64,000 nucleotides of DNA, taken from positions 20,367,839 through 20,431,838 of the forward strand of contig CM038465.1 in the NCBI GenBank assembly GCA_021464415.1. Reading direction: 5' to 3'. The position numbers and the translations under genes are program-made. Positions 58,201 to 64,000 of the stretch are shown here, in pieces (position 1 is the first letter of the stretch; each line of letters opens with the position of its first letter). The notes beneath the pieces are model-generated. The model searched no databases. It was given only the letters and a program-made list of their open reading frames with translations, and was not told the DNA's origin. Source of the DNA: Lonicera japonica. Taxonomy: Eukaryota > Streptophyta > Magnoliopsida > Dipsacales > Caprifoliaceae.

Positions 58201-59313
58201 GATGGCTCTTTTGTGATTAGCAATTTTATGAAACTATTTAGTGTTTCTATCACCTTTTGAGAGCCAATTGATTCTAGCTCTTTGTTTCCAAAAAATCTCC
58301 TCAAATTGAAGAGCTGTGTGCAACTGTTTCTGAGCTTGAATTTTATCATTTGCATTGTTCCCCACATAACCATCTGAGTCAATGAGATTTTGAATGAGTT
58401 ATAAGTGATCCAAAGCATGTTTCACTCGATCATGAATGTTGCCAAATTCCATATTGTTCCAATGAATGAGATCTTTCTTTAGCATCTTAAGCTTCCATTG
58501 CAAAGTGACCATAGGACAAATGAAGTCACAATGCTTATTCCAAGAATGTTGCACCACATCTAAGAACTTATTGTGCTTAATCCAGGCAGCAATGAATTTG
58601 AACGGCTTTGGTCCTCCATAGACATGATTTATAGAGGTGAAGAGAAAAGGGTGATGATCTGAGTCAATTTTAGGCAAAGTGCAGCAGTTAACATTCTGCC
58701 AAGCATGAAGCCAATTATTGTTACAGAGGGCTCTATCAGGCCTAACTTGAACTATGGCATCACTTTTTCTAGCCCAAGTGAAAAGAGGACCAGAGGAATC
58801 AAGGTGAATGAGGTTGCAATCATCAGTCATACTTTTGAAATCAGAGCAGGAGATAGGATTGGGTAAACAGCCACCCCTTTTCTCATGTGCACCAAGAATG
58901 CAATTGAAATCTCCTATAGCCATCTAAGGAAGATTATGAGTATTGCTGAGGAAGTCAAAACTATCCCACAACTGTCTCCTAGTAATTAGGTTATTACTAG
59001 CATATACACAAGCAATAAGGTAAGTAACATTTTCAAAGGTGGCAGTAATGGTAATTTGCTGACTTGTGATAAGAATGGTTTGAATATTGGTAAAGTGAAG
59101 AACCCACAGGTTGGGCATGAGGCCATCTCTCTCATTGCAGAAAGTAAGAGAGAAGCCTAAGTTATGCCAAAAAAACCAAGGGATAGTATCAAATTGTGTC
59201 ATAGGTTCTGAAATGCAGAGTATGTCAGGGTTGTGATTCATGTAAATGGTTTTAAGGGTGGTTTGAGTTCGAGAATTACTCAAACCTCCGACATTCTAAG
59301 CTAGGACTTTCAT
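55217..59313 (-). pseudogene. LINE ORF2: endonuclease, reverse transcriptase, RNase H
   Basis: ORF2 begins at the ATG at 59313. A TAG follows within six codons, just before N-V-G-G-L-S. Endonuclease motifs: I-S-E-P near 59215, G-D-F-N near 58915 and S-D-H-H near 58655. Reverse transcriptase: N-Q-T-A-F-I-K-G-R near 57685, G-V-R-Q-G-D-P-L-S-P near 57400 and the polymerase site Y-A-D-D near 57255. The linker with I-W-Q-D-D-W is near 56540. The zf-RVT region includes C-Q-N-H-I-E-T-T-S-H and C near 56130. The RNase H part near 55490-55217 shows a Y-R-E-A-N-T-V-A-D segment, the end of a plant RVT_3 domain. Stops and frameshifts between most blocks make it non-functional. Confidence 0.85.
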
Positions 59314-59465
59314 GGGTGATTAAAGTCAGGTGAAGTGCATTGTGAGGAGACCTCAACTGCATTTTTAGATTTCTTTTTTCTCTCAATTTCATTGAGTTCA
59401 TTGATGGCATAAGGGGAAAGGCCTGCTTGCAACAAGGCTTTTCTAGATTCTTTATCCTTTTTGGC

Positions 59466-61161
59466 TTACTTTTTGGCCTGTTTATTGGTCAATGGTCTGT
59501 TGACTGGTAAATAATCAGATTCTTTCAACTTGTGTTGAGTAGAATTATCCTCAAAAGTAGTGGTGAACTCTGAACCAGATGGGGTATTGCTGAGAGAGGC
59601 AGAAGAGCCAATAATGTCATTACGATGCTTAGAATGAGCAGGTGGGATTTGGCTAGGTGTGAATGAACCAAGTGAGGGAGATCTATTATCTTGTAGATGA
59701 GTAGCACATATTTTCTTTTGAGGAGAAAAGGTATGAGAGATGTTGTTTAAAAATTCTATGGGTTCCATTTCATCATCCGCCCAAAATCTACCACTGAGAT
59801 AAGCAAATTAGTTGGTTGAAAGGGTGTTTTTCCTAATAAAGAGAGTTATTGGGGCATGTTCATGGGTAGCAGTGCATGTGGTGGCAAGATTGGCTATATG
59901 AGATGAATCAGTGTGCTGGTTAGCGGGGGAGGGTTCAAAGGAATCAGGAACAAATGAGTTAGAGCTATGTGGGGAGGCGTTAAAAAGGTTATCAAGTTAT
60001 GGGACAAAGGGAATAGCACCAAAGCTATTGTTTAAAGTTGAAGTGGGAGTGGGGCACTATTGAGTAGTATGCTCTACAATGAAAGCAAATGAGGGTTCAA
60101 TGTTGTCAGAAGAAGAGAGATCATTTATGTTTGGGATTTTTGCATTAATGGGGGCAGAGCCTACAGTGCTGGTGATATCAAAGGTGGTAGAGTGAGGGAG
60201 ATGCTGGTTATTGTGTGTGGTAGGTAGAGAGGTGGAATGTGATGGTTGACCTGTAGCATTTATAACTGTTTTTGCTACATAATGGGGTGTTGGCGCAGGG
60301 TGAGGACCAACTTAACTTTGGAGTCATTTTTGGATTTGTGACCATCTTTGGTTTACTGGTTAAGATTGTGAGTTTATTGTGCCTTCATCAAATTTCTGCA
60401 CTCTACAATTCCATGGCCAATTGAATGGCAATGCTTAGAAAAGGGGGGAGTTCCTCATAAGTAGCCGGAACCTCAAAGCTCATGCCTAATCTTTCAACAA
60501 GTACTTTTTGTGGCAGCTCAAGGGTGAGATCAACATCAATTTCTACTCTGGTGTAGTGGCCCAGTGAACTAGTACTGGTATGCGGGTCTATATGGAGAGG
60601 GGTAGCAACATCACCAGCAATTGAAAAAACCAAGTTATCATCCAGGTACTCCCATGGGAGTTCATGTATTCGAATCCACACATGGGCATTGGTGTGTTTT
60701 TGCTTGCTAGGAACAAAATCTAGAACTCATTTGGAGAGTGTAAGAATGCCATTTTTGAGCTTTGTTTGGCCATAACTTTGAATTCTCTTAAAGTCATCCA
60801 TATTACAAAAATAGAGAACATAAAAGCTTTTGCCAATAGGTGCGAATGTCTAGTTGGGCTCAATTTTCCATATAGCCATAAAAGATGCTTGGAGATTAGA
60901 AGCCTTTATTGGAAGATGGCCACGGTGAAGAATCATCCTACCAATCAGATTTGTGTTGCATTTTTCCATGGCTTTTTGGTACATACTATCGTCAAGTTTA
61001 ATGCTGACCAGAGACCCATTCCTGTGAAGGACGGGGAGTTGGGAGGGAACTGGTTTAGTTTGCAGGTGTAGGTTGGGCAGGTGGAATAGATGTAGTGGGA
61101 GAGTTTTCAGTGATAGCAGTTGACAGAGCCTGTTCAGTGGCCTGTACAATAATTTGCACAG
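59466..61161 (-). pseudogene. LINE ORF1 (DUF4283 and zinc-knuckle protein)
   Basis: The N-terminal domain is at about 61000-60850 (I-K-L-D-D-S-M-Y, N-L-I-G-R), then W-I-R-I-H-E-L-P-W-E-Y at about 60680 and V-E-I-D-V-D-L near 60535. A zinc knuckle (H-C-H-S-I-G-H...C) near 60440-60410 lies in a different frame from the preceding segment. The remainder to 59466 is a Ser/Thr/Pro-rich tail with several stops. This is the usual RNA-binding first protein of plant L1 elements. Inactive. Confidence 0.75.
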
Positions 61162-61200
61162 TGGGACCATTCGGTAAAACTGTACGCTGTTGGAAGTTGG

Positions 61201-62909
<1,709 letters not shown>

Positions 62910-63267
62910 CTTAAATGTATAAAAAAATTTATTTTTTCGTGCCATTGGCACGGCATAGCGTAGTTGATGTTGAATGCAAAGCTTAACTATGTCTAATTTA
63001 TCTTTTATCATATTTTTTATATTTTTTTGGAAAAACGTGCATCGTCTCTATCACCCTCTCTAAAAAATTCATGTAATTAAAATCAAATTTTTTTTATCAA
63101 ATGCTGACAAAATTATAAAAATTCACTCTCACGCCAAAAGTATATAACTTCAAAAACTATCTAATTAATAATGTAACAAAAGTATAATATATCATGGATA
63201 CCTATAAATCAATTTGTACCAACGATAAAAACACTGTCAAAGCCAAATCTTAAATAAATGGCTTTTT

Positions 63268-63348
63268 GAGTAAATCAAGCTCAATAACCAGAAAATGTGC
63301 TAGATAAGTAAAAATTATTCTGTGCGCACACACAGGCGCGTGTGAGAT

Positions 63349-63405
<57 letters not shown>

Positions 63406-63735
63406 CTATATATGGGGTCTCCTAGAGTGAATCAAACTCAATAACCATAATTTGTAGAAAATGTGCTAGATAATTATATAACTAAAAATTTTTGTGTGCA
63501 CACTCGCATGTGTGTGTGAGAGAGAGAACCATATATGGGGTCTCCTTGAGTGAATCAAATTCAATAACCATAATTTGTTGAAAATGTGCTAGATAATTAA
63601 AAAAAAATTGTGTGAGTGCGTGCGCGTGCGTGTGTATGAGAGAAAGAACCATATACGGGGTCTTGAATCAAATTCAATAACCATAATTTGTAACAAATGT
63701 GCTAGATAACTCTTGTATGTGAGCGCTCACGCGCA
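63268..63735 (+). repeat. Minisatellite of four units of about 110-150 bp, each with GT and GA runs
   Basis: Each unit has AATCAA(A/G)(T/C)TCAATAACCA, then AAAATGTGCTAGATAA, then a GTGTG run, then a GAGAGA run, then CCATATATGGGGTCT. Units start near 63273, 63429, 63553 and 63665. The first has the longest (GT)n(GA)n tract (63343-63401). The last lacks the end. Confidence 0.9.
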
Positions 63736-63739
63736 TGAG

Positions 63740-64000
63740 AGAGTGACACGCCGGAAATACTTCCGTGCTTAGGTACCCAAGTGTAGGTTGTCAAGTTATA
63801 ATACTTGGTAAGTCCAAGTGTCGAACCACAAGGATAGTCGGAAAGACGATGTGGTGATTACGAGTCCAAGGCTTTGTTTAAGAGAATATGATTGGTTGAT
63901 TTTAGTTGTTGATTTTAAAATCTTGCAATAAAAATTAAAATGATGTAACAATAGATGAGAAAAGGCTAAGGTATTATAAAATTCATTTGTTTTGCAAAGT
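63740..64000 (+). repeat. LTR-like sequence running off the window
   Basis: From GTGACACGCCGG onward, AAGTGTAGGTTGTCAAG, TTGGTAAGTCCAAGTGTCGA and ACCACAAGGAT follow. This block is common near plant gypsy LTRs and repeats the sequence found inverted at 44701-44757. The rest lies outside. Confidence 0.45.

Larger units (their letters stand above)
55217..61200 (-). mobile_element. L1-type LINE (non-LTR retrotransposon), decayed
   Basis: The minus strand carries the full order of a plant L1 element: ORF1 with a DUF4283-like domain and zinc knuckle, then ORF2 with endonuclease, reverse transcriptase, a Cys/His zf-RVT region and a C-terminal RNase H. All parts are interrupted by stops and shifts. 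About 6 kb is near full length for this class. The 5' end is set approximately by the start of recognisable ORF1. Confidence 0.88.

Overview
This window looks like repeat-dense nuclear DNA of a flowering plant, probably a eudicot. The evidence is the plant-specific transposon clades present (a CRM-like and an Athila-like Ty3/gypsy element, a chromodomain Ty3/gypsy element, an L1-type LINE with a plant-style ORF1, CACTA, MULE and Stowaway DNA elements, tRNA-derived SINEs), an AT-rich background and a defensin-like exon. I cannot name the species. There are no prokaryotic operons, rRNA genes or CRISPR arrays.

Layout. 1-1.8 kb: the 3' part of a CACTA (En/Spm) element, namely the C-terminus of a plant transposase-like protein, a hairpin-forming tandem array and degenerate GTCGCC-type repeats. 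2.1-9.3 kb: a complete, apparently intact CRM-like Ty3/gypsy retrotransposon with visually identical 749-bp LTRs, a perfect 5-bp target duplication and one 1601-codon gag-pol frame that runs into the 3' LTR. 10.1 kb: an isolated exon-like block. 10.5-11.4 kb: a terminal-inverted-repeat (TIR) element. 12.8-15.3 kb: a decayed gag-like gene of the 'putative gypsy type transposon' kind. 16.1-17.7 kb: Helitron-like repeats and a MULE with long TIRs. 19.7-20.1 kb: the only intact host-type gene seen, an intronless 148-residue three-helix membrane protein. 21.7-28.4 kb: CACTA-type ends, a MULE with a perfect 9-bp duplication, an orphan exon resembling a WD40 repeat of katanin p80, and a SINE.

28.4-31.2 kb: a complete non-autonomous LTR element. 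Its 355-residue protein is recognisably the gag front and integrase tail of a CRM-like element with protease, reverse transcriptase, RNase H and the integrase core removed. A solo LTR of the same family sits inverted at 32.4 kb inside the 5' LTR of an Athila-like element (31.8-43.0 kb, broken frames, truncated 3' LTR). 44.7-45.8 kb: LTR scraps. 46.1-52.4 kb: a complete but dead minus-strand chromodomain Ty3/gypsy element. 53.1-55.0 kb: a defensin-like exon, a SINE and a TIR element. 55.2-61.2 kb: a decayed minus-strand L1-type LINE. 62.8-64 kb: a trinucleotide microsatellite, a GT/GA-rich minisatellite and the start of another LTR-like sequence.

How it fits together. The window is a nest of insertions of different age. 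The CRM-like element and its pol-less relative share gag segments, the same PBS, nearly the same polypurine tract and the habit of ending the reading frame inside the 3' LTR. The pol-less element could therefore be mobilised in trans by an element of the first kind. The older elements carry many stop codons in places where C-to-T change at CAG, CAA or CGA codons would make them, as expected for methylated, silenced repeats.
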